From: Candidatus Thiodictyon syntrophicum
Lineage (GTDB): Bacteria; Pseudomonadota; Gammaproteobacteria; Chromatiales; Chromatiaceae
Reading direction: 5' to 3'
DNA: 64,000 nucleotides
Assembly: GCF_002813775.1 (NCBI RefSeq)
Contig: NZ_CP020370.1
Location: forward strand, 620,001 to 684,000
The notes under the pieces are model-generated. The model saw only the letters and a list, made by a program, of their open reading frames with translations, did not search any database and had not been told where the DNA came from. Of this stretch, positions 1 through 8,933 are shown piece by piece; the stretch's first letter is position 1; every line of letters begins with the position of its first letter. Made by a program: the position numbers and the translations under genes.

Positions 1-1
1 C

Positions 2-1123
2 CATGTGTCGCGGGTCAGCGTCGCCCAGGTCAGTCGGCTGATCGAGGGCGGCGATTACGACGCGGTGGCGGTGGAACTGTGCCGCAGCCGCTTCGCCGCC
101 CTGACCGATCCGCAGGCACTGGCCGGCATGGATCTCTTTTCGGTCATCCGCCAGGGGCGGGTCTATATGGTCGTGGCCAACCTGGCGCTGGCCGCCTATC
201 AGCAGCGCCTGGCTGACCAGTTCGATATCGAGCCAGGTGCCGAGCAGCGCATCGCCGTGCGCCTGGCCCAGGAGCGGGGGCTGCCGGTGCTGCTGATCGA
301 CCGCGAGATCGGCGTGACCTTCCGACGCATCGCGGCGCGCCTGGGCTGGTGGCGGCGCACCACCCTCTTCGCCGGGCTCCTGACCGCCCTGCTCTCCGGC
401 GAGAAGGTCACCGCGGACGAGGTGGAACGGCTCAAGGAGGGGGATGTGCTCGAGACCGCCTTCGCCGAGTTTGCCCAGGACCGCGAGGACCTCTTCGTCC
501 CGCTGATCGCCGAGCGCGACCGCTACATGGCCGCCAAGCTGCGCCTGGAGGCGCAGCGCGTCGGGGCGCGCCGCGTCCTGGCCGTGGTGGGGGCCGGCCA
601 CCTGGCCGGCATCGCCCGCGACCTGGATGCAGCCCCGGGGGACCCGCAGGCCTGCCTGCGCGACCTGGAACAGGTGCCGCCGCCGCGCCGCGGGCCGTCC
701 GTCCTGCCCTGGCTGGTCCTGGTGCTGGTGCTGGGCGGGCTCGCCTGGGGCTTCGTGCAGAGCCCGCAACTGGGCTGGGACCTGGTGCTCTCCTGGGTCC
801 TCATCACCGGCGGGCTCTGTGCCCTGGGCACCCTGATCGCCGGCGCTCACCCGCTGACCATCGCGGCCGGCTTTCTCGCGGCACCGCTCACCACGCTCCA
901 CCCCGCCATCGGCGCCGGGATGGTCACCGGGGCGGTGGAGCTGTGGCTGCGGGCGCCGAGCGTGGGCGACTTCAGCCGCCTGCGTACCGATGCCGCGACC
1001 CTCGGCGGCTGGTGGCGCAACCGGGTGGCGCGGGTCTTCGTCGTCTTCCTGCTGAGCAGCCTGGGGGCGGCGCTCGGGACCTATGTGGGCGGGGTCCACA
1101 TCGCCAAACGGCTGCTTGCCTGA
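2..1123 (+). CDS. TraB/PrgY-family membrane protein (5' partial)
   Basis: The reading frame is open to the window edge. The first codons read H-V-S, the tail of the G-T-A-H-V-S motif that opens TraB/PrgY/GumN domains, so the true start lies upstream and the GTG at position 5 is internal. The N-terminal half is the soluble TraB domain, including the G-A-G-H-L-x-G-I segment near residue 200. The C-terminal 150 residues hold about four membrane segments with the P-L-T and G-A-G-M-V patterns of the long prokaryotic TraB proteins. The founding member, enterococcal PrgY, blocks peptide pheromone activity; the role in gammaproteobacteria is not established. The family call is firm, the function is not. 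Confidence 0.85.
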   Translation, partial: HVSRVSVAQVSRLIEGGDYDAVAVELCRSRFAALTDPQALAGMDLFSVIRQGRVYMVVANLALAAYQQRLADQFDIEPGAEQRIAVRLAQERGLPVLLIDREIGVTFRRIAARLGWWRRTTLFAGLLTALLSGEKVTADEVERLKEGDVLETAFAEFAQDREDLFVPLIAERDRYMAAKLRLEAQRVGARRVLAVVGAGHLAGIARDLDAAPGDPQACLRDLEQVPPPRRGPSVLPWLVLVLVLGGLAWGFVQSPQLGWDLVLSWVLITGGLCALGTLIAGAHPLTIAAGFLAAPLTTLHPAIGAGMVTGAVELWLRAPSVGDFSRLRTDAATLGGWWRNRVARVFVVFLLSSLGAALGTYVGGVHIAKRLLA

Positions 1124-1175
1124 GCCCGGCCCCGGTGGCTCGGCCCGCACAGCGGACCCTACGGGCTCTTCGCGC

Positions 1176-1333
<158 letters not shown>

Positions 1334-1924
1334 TCAGCCCGCTTGCTGCGACTCCCGGCGCTGCGTGCTCAGGTGCGTGCGGATGCAGTCGATCGCCTCG
1401 TCCAAATGCTGGAAGGCGTGGTCGCCCCCGTCCCAGATCAGCAGCCGGCCGCAGCGCCGGTAATTTGACTGCGCGATCCGATAGTCGATCACCTCGTCGC
1501 CGCGGTCCAGGAAGAGCGTGGTCGGCACCCCATCGCAGGGGTCGGCGAGGCCGTAGGCGCGGGTGGCCTCGATCAGCTCCCGGGTGATCTGGTAGGTTTC
1601 CCCGTCCGCCGTGGTCATGGTCTCGCCCAGATGGGGCGGGAGCAGGTCCCAGGGGGTCAGGGCCGGATTGATCAGGAACAGGTGCGAGAAGGCGAAGCGG
1701 CGCGCCAGCCACTGACCATAGAATCCGCCCATGGAACTGCCGACGACGGCCGGGCACGCCGGCCCCAGGTCAGCGAAGAAGGCGGTGAGGCGCGCCACCG
1801 CGGCGGGCGGGCGGTGGGCCTGGTAGTCCGGCGCCAGTACCGGGTAAGGCGAGAGGCGTTCACGCAGCGCCGCGGCCTTGGCCGAGCGGCCGGAACTGTT
1901 GAGTCCGTGGAGATAGACGAGCAT
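1334..1924 (-). CDS. YqiA/YcfP-family alpha/beta-fold hydrolase
   Basis: This is a 196-residue protein, the usual length for YqiA-like esterases. The N-terminal H-G-L-N-S-S-G (residues 6-12) is the oxyanion-loop signature of the family. The nucleophile elbow G-S-S-M-G-G puts the catalytic serine at 64, with probable acid Asp143 in D-R-G-D-E-V and His169 in G-G-D-H-A-F. It is likely cytosolic, with no signal peptide. The stop codon directly abuts R1 copy A, and a heptamer tandem repeat lies just upstream of the start. YqiA is an esterase in E. coli; the natural substrate is unknown. Confidence 0.85.
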   Translation of the reverse strand: MLVYLHGLNSSGRSAKAAALRERLSPYPVLAPDYQAHRPPAAVARLTAFFADLGPACPAVVGSSMGGFYGQWLARRFAFSHLFLINPALTPWDLLPPHLGETMTTADGETYQITRELIEATRAYGLADPCDGVPTTLFLDRGDEVIDYRIAQSNYRRCGRLLIWDGGDHAFQHLDEAIDCIRTHLSTQRRESQQAG

Positions 1925-1931
1925 GAGGTCA

Positions 1932-1959
1932 GGGTTCGGGGTTCGGGGTTCGGGGTTCA
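1932..1959. repeat. Heptamer tandem repeat (GGTTCGG)x4
   Basis: Four head-to-tail copies of the 7-mer GGTTCGG lie 8 bp upstream of the hydrolase start codon, inside its expected leader. Copy number could vary by slippage and alter spacing to a promoter, but no promoter is evident. Confidence 0.7.
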
Positions 1960-2005
1960 GCGGCTAGTGATGGGGTGCCCGGACCATTGACCGCGCCGCT
2001 GCCGT

Positions 2006-2098
2006 AGGGTGCGCCGTGCGCACCACGGCGCCGCCCGAGACGCTGACGGCAGCACCCGAGCGCAGCCTCTCAAGGTGCGCGCGGCGCACCCTACGCCT
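2006..2098. repeat. Inverted repeat with GTAGGGTGCGC ends
   Basis: The left arm GTAGGGTGCGCCGTGCGCACC and the right arm, its near complement ending GGCGCACCCTACG, enclose about 45 bp. Single units of this short family (TAGGGTGCGC or TAGGGTCCGCTGTGCGG) recur at 1146-1168, 3462-3485, 35667-35688 and about 29706-29735. It lies between divergent genes, and the remaining bases to 2214 show no gene. Confidence 0.7.
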
Positions 2099-2214
2099 AA
2101 ATGGTCCGAACAATTGCGCCTGGTGGTACTGGTAACCAGGGAGAGGGAGGAGATCCCTGTACAGGCTTGCATCATACTAGCCACTGACCACCAGCCACCA
2201 ACCACTATACAGCC

Positions 2215-3210
2215 ATGGCAAAACGCCGGATCGACGCCGATAACCGCTTGACGGAGCGCCTGGCCGGGCTGCGGACGGCCGTGGCGGATGGCGGGGCGAC
2301 CCTCGAGACCCTGCGTCCGGCCCTGGCCGATCCCAACTACCGCCTGGTCGCCGCCGCGGCGGGGTATGCGGGCGACGGGCTCCTCTACCCACTGGAGCCG
2401 GACCTGATCGCCGCCTTCCGCCGACTGGCGGACGGGCCCCACACCCAGGACCCCCAGTGCACCGCCAAGGGCGCCATCGCCCGCGCCCTGGTCGCCCTGG
2501 ACTGTGCCAATGTCGAGTTCTTCCTGACCGGCATCCGCCTGCGCCAACTCGAACCCGCCTGGGGCGGCAGCCAGGATACCGCGCTGGACTGCCGCGTGAG
2601 CTGCGCCATGGGTCTGGCCGCGACCGCCTATGCCCGCGCCCTGCCCGAACTCATCCGCCTTTTGGCGGACCCGGAACCCCGGGTGCGGGCCGGGGTGATG
2701 GACGCCATCGCCTGCTGTGAGCCCATCGCCGCGGAGTCCGTCCTGCGCACCAAGGCACAGTGCGGCGACCCCGAGCCCGAGGTCACGGGCGCCTGCCTGC
2801 TCGCCCTGCTGCGGCTGGACGCGGCCCCCTGCGCCGCCTTCGTCGGGACCTTTCTGGACCGGGGCGACCCCACCCTGCGTGAACTGGCGGCCCTGGCCCT
2901 GGGCGAGTCCCGCCTCCCGGAGGCGCTCACCGAGTTGCGGACCCGCTGGGACGCCGAGCCCTACAAGGGCGCGGCCGAGCAGGTCCTGCTCAAGGGTGCC
3001 GCCCTGCACCGCAGCGAGGCCGCCTTCGACTGGCTGCTGTCCCTGGTCGCCGACGGCGAGCACCGCATCGCCGAGCGTGTTCTGCGCGACCTGACCGCCT
3101 ATCGCGGCAACGAGCGCCTGCGCCAACGCCTGGCCGCCGCGCTCACCGCCCGCCAGGATGCCGACCTGATCGCGCTGCTGGCGCGGGTGTGGCCGGCGGG
3201 TGCCGAGTAG
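2215..3210 (+). CDS. HEAT-repeat protein
   Basis: A 331-residue all-helical protein made of HEAT/PBS-lyase-like repeats: units such as A-D-P-N-Y-R-L-V-A-A-A-A, A-D-P-E-P-R-V-R-A-G-V-M-D-A-I and G-D-P-T-L-R-E-L-A-A-L-A-L-G recur about every 30-35 residues. Such scaffolds mediate protein-protein contacts, sometimes bilin lyase-type chaperoning, but no catalytic motif is visible. There is no signal peptide or membrane segment. It stands alone between intergenic repeats. The fold call is good; the function is unknown. Confidence 0.75.
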   Translation: MAKRRIDADNRLTERLAGLRTAVADGGATLETLRPALADPNYRLVAAAAGYAGDGLLYPLEPDLIAAFRRLADGPHTQDPQCTAKGAIARALVALDCANVEFFLTGIRLRQLEPAWGGSQDTALDCRVSCAMGLAATAYARALPELIRLLADPEPRVRAGVMDAIACCEPIAAESVLRTKAQCGDPEPEVTGACLLALLRLDAAPCAAFVGTFLDRGDPTLRELAALALGESRLPEALTELRTRWDAEPYKGAAEQVLLKGAALHRSEAAFDWLLSLVADGEHRIAERVLRDLTAYRGNERLRQRLAAALTARQDADLIALLARVWPAGAE

Positions 3211-3375
3211 GGGATCAAGACCAATGCCGACCTCAAAGGTAACGAAAGAGCCCCGGTATGGTTCGCTACGCCGTGTTTGATCATCGTCTCGGCCACCGGG
3301 TGTCGATGTATGCGCGAAAAAGCATCGCCACCGCCGGTCGCCGCCTTACCGTGAAAGTCAGGCCGGCCCCCGGTG

Positions 3376-3485
3376 GGAGCGGCTTCAGCCGCGACGCGAC
3401 CTCGCAAACTGCCGTGGCCCCCGACCGGCCGCGCTCGCTCCGCACAGCATGGCCGCGGATTCCCCGTAGGGTCCGCTGTGCGGGC
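3376..3485. repeat. REP-like hairpin unit plus TAGGGTCCGC unit
   Basis: A GGGAGCGGCTTCAGCCGCGA hairpin is followed by a CGCAAACTGCCG tail. A near-identical unit lies at 28799-28841. At 3462-3485 is the CCGTAGGGTCCGCTGTGCGG unit. Both lie under the 3' end of the minus-strand gene 3385-4548, so they now encode its last residues. Confidence 0.65.
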
Positions 3486-4548
3486 CAACGACACCGCAAC
3501 CCGCGCGCTTGATGTCCGGCCTTGAGCCGATCAGGTTCCGCCGACCATAGGCCTGCCACCAGGGCCAGACAAGGAACGGCACCAATAGGGCAAGCGGAGC
3601 GGGTGCGGGGGCTGCGGCCTGGGTCGCCGGGGCGAATAGCGGGCTCAGGGGCAGGGTGAAGGGCGCGGGGGGGATGATGCCGCCGCTCCCAGCCACGAGG
3701 TCGTGCAGACCGACGACGTACTGGATGTCCGGGTCGAACTTGGTGGACTCGAATGGTACCCATTTATCCTGACTGCTGCTGTAGCGGCCGGGCAGGTAGC
3801 CGGTGGTGCCGCCGAAATGGACGGTGCCTTTGCCGAGCGTGCCCTCGATCTGGGTATCGACCAGGTCGTCGATCAACAGGTTGCAGATCTGGATCGCGGT
3901 GACGACTGCATCCGGCCAGTCCGTCAGTACGTCGAAGTCATTGAAGTCGTCGAAGTCGATCAGGGTCGCGGTGGCGTCGTTGTCCGTGCTGTAGACCTCA
4001 TGGTCAGGCGTGTAGCGCCAGTTCGTCCAACCCAGGGTGTCCAGGTACAGGCGTGCCCCGAAGGCCTCACTGGTGGCGGCCTCGAAGATCGCCAGGTCGG
4101 GGCCGGGCAGGTTGGCGAGTCCCTTGCCGTCTGACCAGGCCAGTTGGATGGCGTCGCGCGGGTTGCCTGAGGTCGGGGGAAAGTTCGCGTCATGCCCCAG
4201 GGTGACCGCGCTGCCGGGCCGGCCGGTGGTGGCCGAGTCGGCGCTGTAAGTGGACTGGAAGGTCGGAACCAGGAAGCGGGTGCCGAGTGAGTCGGGGATG
4301 GTCCAGGACGGTGAGGTCCCGCTGTGCAGGGCCGTGCCATGGTTGGTGTCGTAGCCGCCGCTGACGATGTCGGTGCTGGTGGTGACATTGTCGGTATCGA
4401 AATCGATGCCGGCCACGCTCGCCGGGGCACTGCGACCGCTCCCCGGCGCCAGGCTCAATGCGGAGCAGAGCGGCAGGGCGAGCAGGGCGTGGGGAACCCG
4501 GGGCATGGGAAGAAAACGCGAACCATGGTGCTGGTTGGTCACTATCAA
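3385..4548 (-). CDS. Secreted protein with PEP-CTERM-like tail and aberrant C-terminal extension
   Basis: An N-terminal signal peptide (M-P-R-V-P-H-A-L-L-A-L-P-L-C then a small-residue cleavage region; a second ATG at residue 15 may be the real start) precedes an Asp/Thr-rich secreted domain I do not recognise. Near residue 320 comes P-A-P-A-P-L-A-L-L, a hydrophobic stretch and a G-R-R basic end. This is the layout of a PEP-CTERM sorting signal of the common P-A-P-x-P variant, which should be the C terminus. Instead the frame runs on about 50 residues, encoded by intergenic repeats (TAGGGTCCGC unit and REP-like hairpin). Replacement of the original stop by repeat DNA is the likely cause. No exosortase gene is in the window. 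Confidence 0.7.
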   Translation of the reverse strand: MIVTNQHHGSRFLPMPRVPHALLALPLCSALSLAPGSGRSAPASVAGIDFDTDNVTTSTDIVSGGYDTNHGTALHSGTSPSWTIPDSLGTRFLVPTFQSTYSADSATTGRPGSAVTLGHDANFPPTSGNPRDAIQLAWSDGKGLANLPGPDLAIFEAATSEAFGARLYLDTLGWTNWRYTPDHEVYSTDNDATATLIDFDDFNDFDVLTDWPDAVVTAIQICNLLIDDLVDTQIEGTLGKGTVHFGGTTGYLPGRYSSSQDKWVPFESTKFDPDIQYVVGLHDLVAGSGGIIPPAPFTLPLSPLFAPATQAAAPAPAPLALLVPFLVWPWWQAYGRRNLIGSRPDIKRAGCGVVGPHSGPYGESAAMLCGASAAGRGPRQFARSRRG

Positions 4549-4652
4549 CTCCAGTTATCCGTTGCGAGGCGCACGGCGCCTGACACCTGCGTGACACCGC
4601 GGCAGCGGGGTCACGAGAGCAAGCCGAGCGGGTACCCGGCGCTCCCTGGTGC

Positions 4653-7109
4653 TCACTGCCCCGCCGGCCGTAACATCAGCACCCCCTTAGTCTCCTGCGC
4701 GGGCGGTCCGTTCCAGGGCCAGGGGTGGCCGCGGCCGGCCAACCAGTCGTCGAGTTGGTCGGTGCGATAGGGTGAGAGGCGGTGACCGGATTGGCCGAGC
4801 GGCAGGGTGCCCCGGGTCTGGCCCCAGTCCGCGGGCACCTGGACCACCCGCATGGAGGGGATTACCAGTCCGCGACCGGGGTCCTGCGGCGACGACTTCA
4901 TCACATCGAGCGTATCGGCCGCGCCGCCGACCCCGATGGGGCCGACATCGAAGAGGCGCCCCAGGAGCGGCAGGCCGTGGAAGGCGTGGGGGAAGGTGAG
5001 GGTGCGCAACCGGTCGAGTCGCTGGTCGCGGGGGTCGGGCCGGGCGGCGGCCAGGTCCGCCGCGGCGGCGCGCAGGGCGCGGCCCCAGATCTGCGCGGGT
5101 GACTCGACCGCGGGGGTGCCCACATCGTCCCAGAAGCCGGACTCACCGGTGCGCAGGGTCTCTTGCAGGGAGTTGTAGCTGAGGTAGGCGAGCGACATCA
5201 GGGGCGCCAGGTCCTCCCCCAACTCGTCCCCATAGATGGCCTGCCACAGGGCCGGCTCCAGCAGGGCATAGAGTGCCGCGGCGCGACTCGACCCATCCAT
5301 GACGCAGTCCCAGGACAACAGGTCGCGCTCGGCGATGTCCCAGGCGGCGGGGTCGGCGGCGCGCAGCTCGGGCTCGATGCGGCGCAGGGCTTGCTGGGTC
5401 AGGCGCGCCTGGATGCTCGTGCGGTCGGTCTGGATGGCGGCCATGGCGGCGGCATCGAGCGCCGGGGCCGTCGCCAGCCGCTCTGCGATCCGCTGGGCGC
5501 GGTAGGGCGCGAGCCAGGAGTGGCTCAGGTTCACCGGGTAGTCCAGCGGGATGGTGCGATTGTTGGCGGTGATGAGCGCGGCCCCGGGGGGATCGGACAG
5601 GGTCGGGTTCTGCCTTGGGGGGACCAGGCCGTCCCAGCCGTAGCCCGCCACCCAGCCGGGGGCGGGGAAGGTCCCGGCGCCCTTGGCGCGGTGCGGCAGC
5701 AGGCCGGTGACCTGCCAGGCGATACCCCCGTCGCGATGGGCGAGGATCAGGTTCTGGGCCACGGCGCGAAAATCCCAGCCGGCGCCGTGCGCCGCCGGCA
5801 GGGTGCGCGCCCGGGCGAGCCCGGCCAGCGCGGCCAGGCTGCGGTCCGGCGGGTCCGTTACCTGACTCAGGGCGAGCAGGTCGCGGCTGGCGACGGCCGG
5901 GAGCGACCCCGGCTCCATCCCCGGCGGGTGGGCGAGCAGGTCATTGAGGATGGTCCCGCGGCTGGTGCGGCGCAGTGCCAGTTCCACCGCCGGCGCGTCC
6001 TTGACCTCAATGCGCTGCACCCGGGTGCTGATCGGCTCCGGCGGCCCGCCGGCCCGCTCCACATGCTCCCCGTCCGCGGTGGGGCGCTCCAGGAACAGGT
6101 CCTGGGTGTCGGTAATGGCGCTGGTGAGGCCCCAGGCGAGGTCGGCGTTGTGGCCGATCAGCACCAGCGGCACCCCGGGCAGGGCGAGCCCGGCCACATG
6201 CAGGTCGGGCCCGATCAGCTCCAGTTCGTACCAGGTGCCGGGCATCGCCGGGGGCAGGTGGGGATCATTGGCGAGCAGGGCCCGGCCGTCGGCGGTGCGC
6301 ACACCCGTGACTGCCCAGGCGTTGCTGGCCGCTCCGGGCACCGGCAGGCCGAAGCGCGCGGGCGCGTCCAGCAGCGCAGCCAGGGCGGCCGGGTTCGCGG
6401 CCGCGGCGCTCCCGCCCGGCGTACCGAGCGGTCGGTCCGGCAGTTCGGGCGGCACCGCCGGGGCCGGTACGCCCTCGTCGGTCGGGAAGAGCTCGCGCGC
6501 CCGCTCGCGACCCAGGCGCTGTGCCAGGCGCAGATAGGTCAGCTCCTCCTTGAGGTTGAAGGTCTGGGTGAAGGCCATGTAGGCGCCGATCAGCAGGCTG
6601 TCCTCGGGCCGCCAGGGTGTCGGCGCGAAACCGGCGAGCAGATACTCGATGGGCAGCCGGTGCGCGGCCCGGGCACGATAGGCGTTCACCCCGTCGGCGT
6701 AGGCGCTGAGCAGGGCGCGCTGGGGCGCCTCCAACTCGGCCAGGGCGCGCCGTGCCGCGGTATTGAGCCCCAGGGTCCGGAACAGCCGGTCGGCGTCCAG
6801 TGCGTCCGGCCCGAAGACCTCCGCCAGTCGCCCGTCGGCCAGCCGGCGCATCAGGTCCATCTGCCACATCCGCTCGCCGGCCACCAGGTAACCCTGGGCG
6901 AACAGCAGGTCGTGGGTGGAGTCCGCCTGGATGCTGGGCACCGCGTGGGGCCCGAAGCGGACCGTGACCGGTGCGTCCAGGCCCGGGACCCGGACCTCGC
7001 CGGAGTAGGGCGGCTCGGCGCGTTTGAGCACCCAGTACAGGAGGCCGCCGCCCAACAGGGACAGGGTCAGCAGGAGCGCGGCGGCGGTGGTGAGGGGGCG
7101 TCTGAACAT
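4653..7109 (-). CDS. Penicillin acylase family (Ntn-hydrolase) protein
   Basis: An 818-residue precursor of the penicillin G acylase/AHL acylase superfamily. An N-terminal membrane segment (residues 8-28) acts as signal or anchor. The alpha-chain motif A-Q-G-Y-L-V-A-G-E-R-M-W-Q-M-D at about 71-85 is typical. Autocatalytic cleavage should fall before Ser262 in G-A-A-S-N-A-W, which becomes the N-terminal nucleophile of the beta chain. A-N-D-P-H-L follows as in the family. Members hydrolyse amide bonds of beta-lactams, acyl-homoserine lactones or lipopeptides; the substrate here cannot be read. The enzyme is probably periplasmic. It stands alone, divergent from the HAD-UbiA gene. Confidence 0.9.
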   Translation of the reverse strand: MFRRPLTTAAALLLTLSLLGGGLLYWVLKRAEPPYSGEVRVPGLDAPVTVRFGPHAVPSIQADSTHDLLFAQGYLVAGERMWQMDLMRRLADGRLAEVFGPDALDADRLFRTLGLNTAARRALAELEAPQRALLSAYADGVNAYRARAAHRLPIEYLLAGFAPTPWRPEDSLLIGAYMAFTQTFNLKEELTYLRLAQRLGRERARELFPTDEGVPAPAVPPELPDRPLGTPGGSAAAANPAALAALLDAPARFGLPVPGAASNAWAVTGVRTADGRALLANDPHLPPAMPGTWYELELIGPDLHVAGLALPGVPLVLIGHNADLAWGLTSAITDTQDLFLERPTADGEHVERAGGPPEPISTRVQRIEVKDAPAVELALRRTSRGTILNDLLAHPPGMEPGSLPAVASRDLLALSQVTDPPDRSLAALAGLARARTLPAAHGAGWDFRAVAQNLILAHRDGGIAWQVTGLLPHRAKGAGTFPAPGWVAGYGWDGLVPPRQNPTLSDPPGAALITANNRTIPLDYPVNLSHSWLAPYRAQRIAERLATAPALDAAAMAAIQTDRTSIQARLTQQALRRIEPELRAADPAAWDIAERDLLSWDCVMDGSSRAAALYALLEPALWQAIYGDELGEDLAPLMSLAYLSYNSLQETLRTGESGFWDDVGTPAVESPAQIWGRALRAAAADLAAARPDPRDQRLDRLRTLTFPHAFHGLPLLGRLFDVGPIGVGGAADTLDVMKSSPQDPGRGLVIPSMRVVQVPADWGQTRGTLPLGQSGHRLSPYRTDQLDDWLAGRGHPWPWNGPPAQETKGVLMLRPAGQ

Positions 7110-7192
7110 GGCGAGACTCGGCGCGGGAGGATCGGGACTCGAGAGAAAAACACGCCCTGCGCGGCTTGTCCAGTGGGGGGAGATGCCGGTGC

Positions 7193-7270
7193 GCGACCGG
7201 ACCTTCTTACGGACCGGGCGTCGTTGTCGTAATCGAACAATCCGATCACGACAACGACAACGACAACGAC
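7193..7270 (+). repeat. R1 short variant, copy B
   Basis: A coreless version: TCGTTGTCGTAATCG, a 5-nt loop, then CCGATCACGACAACGACAAC. The 28 bp in front (GCGACCGGACCTTCTTACGG and ACCGGGCG) match the bases in front of copy C at 20034 with few differences, defining a subfamily. The copy lies between divergent genes; the remaining bases 7271-7503 hold no convincing gene. Confidence 0.75.
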
Positions 7271-7503
7271 CAGGACAGCGTACCCGGGATTTCGGTCACC
7301 ACATCAGTTCTGATCGCGCCCAAGATGCGGCGCTTTGGCCACGCTCTAGGGGTATGATTCCCCCCTGCAGCCGGACGCCTCTCGATGGGCGAACCAGGCG
7401 CAGCAATCCACCACCGTCGGCGGTCGGCAGCGTATCAGTCCCGCGGGACGCGGCGCTCAGACCGCTTGCCGTTCGCACAAAGCGCCGAGGTCACCGCGAG
7501 GGT

Positions 7504-8928
7504 ATGGACGAGACGACAGTGGCGCTCTGTATCGATCTCGACCAGACCCTAGTGCGCACCGATCTGCTGCTGGAGTCGGGCCTCAAGGCGCTCAAGGACC
7601 GGCCCGTCGCGGCGGTCGCGGCCCTGTTCGGGCTCGTGCGGGGCCGGGCACACCTCAAGCAGCGCCTGGCCGAACTGGCCGAACTGCGCGTCGACCTGCT
7701 GCCCTACCACCCGGCGGTGCTGGCCCTGGCGCAGACGGCCAAGGCGGCAGGGCGTCCGGTGGTGCTTGCCACCGCGTCGAACCGCAAGTATGCCGAGCAG
7801 ATCGCCCTGCACCTGGGGATCTTCGACGCGGTGCACGCCAGCGACGCCGCCACCAACCTCTCCGCCCGGGTCAAGGCCGAGCGACTGCTCGGATTGTACG
7901 GCGAGGGCGGATTCGATTATATCGGGGATTCCAGGAAGGATCTCGCGGTCTGGCGCCATGCCCGGCGCGCCATCGTCGTGAATCCGCAACCGGGGGTGCG
8001 CTCCGCATTGGCGCGCAACCACCTTCCCCATGAATTGCTGAGCCGGCGCGGGTCCCCCCTGTCACCCTTGATCCGGGCCTTGCGACCGCACCAGTGGCTC
8101 AAGAATACCATGGTGTTTGTACCCCTGCTGGCCGCCCATCTGTTCCTGGACCTGCACGCCATCCTGGGCGCGGTTGCGGCCTTCCTGGCCTTCAGCCTGA
8201 TGGCCTCCGCCGGTTATGTGATCAACGACCTGCTCGATCTCGAGGCGGATCGCCAACACGCGCGCAAGCGACAGCGCCCCCTGGCCTGCGGCGACCTGCC
8301 CATCGGCTGGGGGCTGGCGCTGGCCGCGGTGCTGGTGGCGGTCGCCGCCGCGGTCGGCGCCTGGTTGCCGCCGCTGTTTCTGGTCGTCCTGGGCGCCTAT
8401 TTCGCCGCCACCTTGGCCTACTCACTGCACCTGAAGCGCCGGATGACGCTGGACGTGCTGACGCTGGCTGGTCTCTACACCCTGCGGGTGATCGGCGGCG
8501 CGGCGGCGATTGGCATACCCCTGTCGTTCTGGCTGCTCGCCTTCTCCATGTTTCTGTTATTAAGCCTCGCCTATCTCAAGCGCTACGCGGAGCTCGAGTC
8601 GCTGCGCCGCGACGGGGGCGACTGGGCATCCGGGCGCGGTTACGGGATCAAGGACCTGGAGCTGGTGCGGGGGCTCGGCATCCCCGCGGGTTACAGCGCG
8701 GTCATGGTGCTGGCCCTCTACATCAACAGTCCGGAGGTTCGGGCACTCTACCGCGATCCGCAGATCATCTGGCTGGTCTGTCCGCTGCTGCTCTACTGGA
8801 TAGCGCGTACCTGGTCCATCGCCCATCGCGGGCTCATGCACGACGACCCCTTGGTCTTCGCCATCGCCGATCGGGGCAGCCAGGCGACCCTCCTGCTGTG
8901 TGTCCTGGCCCTGTGGTTTGCGCTCTAG
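7504..8928 (+). CDS. HAD phosphatase-UbiA prenyltransferase fusion (DPPR synthase-like)
   Basis: This is a 474-residue fusion. Residues 1-185 are a HAD-like phosphatase with the D-L-D-Q-T nucleophile motif at 11-15 and G-D-S-R-K-D near 141. Residues 190-474 are a UbiA-type integral membrane transferase with N-D-L-L-D-L-E-A-D at 241-249 (Mg-diphosphate binding), L-K-R-R-M-T-L-D-V, and about eight membrane helices. Homologous UbiA proteins next to DprE1/DprE2 transfer phosphoribose from PRPP to polyprenyl phosphate, and the fused phosphatase would then remove the 5-phosphate, giving polyprenyl-phosphoribose. The ATG at 7504 was chosen because homology starts there; upstream in-frame codons run through R1 DNA. 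The next gene starts 5 bp after the stop. Confidence 0.85.
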   Translation: MDETTVALCIDLDQTLVRTDLLLESGLKALKDRPVAAVAALFGLVRGRAHLKQRLAELAELRVDLLPYHPAVLALAQTAKAAGRPVVLATASNRKYAEQIALHLGIFDAVHASDAATNLSARVKAERLLGLYGEGGFDYIGDSRKDLAVWRHARRAIVVNPQPGVRSALARNHLPHELLSRRGSPLSPLIRALRPHQWLKNTMVFVPLLAAHLFLDLHAILGAVAAFLAFSLMASAGYVINDLLDLEADRQHARKRQRPLACGDLPIGWGLALAAVLVAVAAAVGAWLPPLFLVVLGAYFAATLAYSLHLKRRMTLDVLTLAGLYTLRVIGGAAAIGIPLSFWLLAFSMFLLLSLAYLKRYAELESLRRDGGDWASGRGYGIKDLELVRGLGIPAGYSAVMVLALYINSPEVRALYRDPQIIWLVCPLLLYWIARTWSIAHRGLMHDDPLVFAIADRGSQATLLLCVLALWFAL

Positions 8929-8933
8929 AGCGG

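Noticed and set aside
5163..7232. Long plus-strand frame opposite the penicillin acylase
   Set aside because: Antisense shadow in high-GC DNA; the minus-strand protein has clear catalytic motifs.
7024..7503. N-terminal extension of the HAD-UbiA fusion
   Set aside because: The extension would include the acylase 5' end in antisense and R1 DNA; the HAD motif begins right after ATG 7504.
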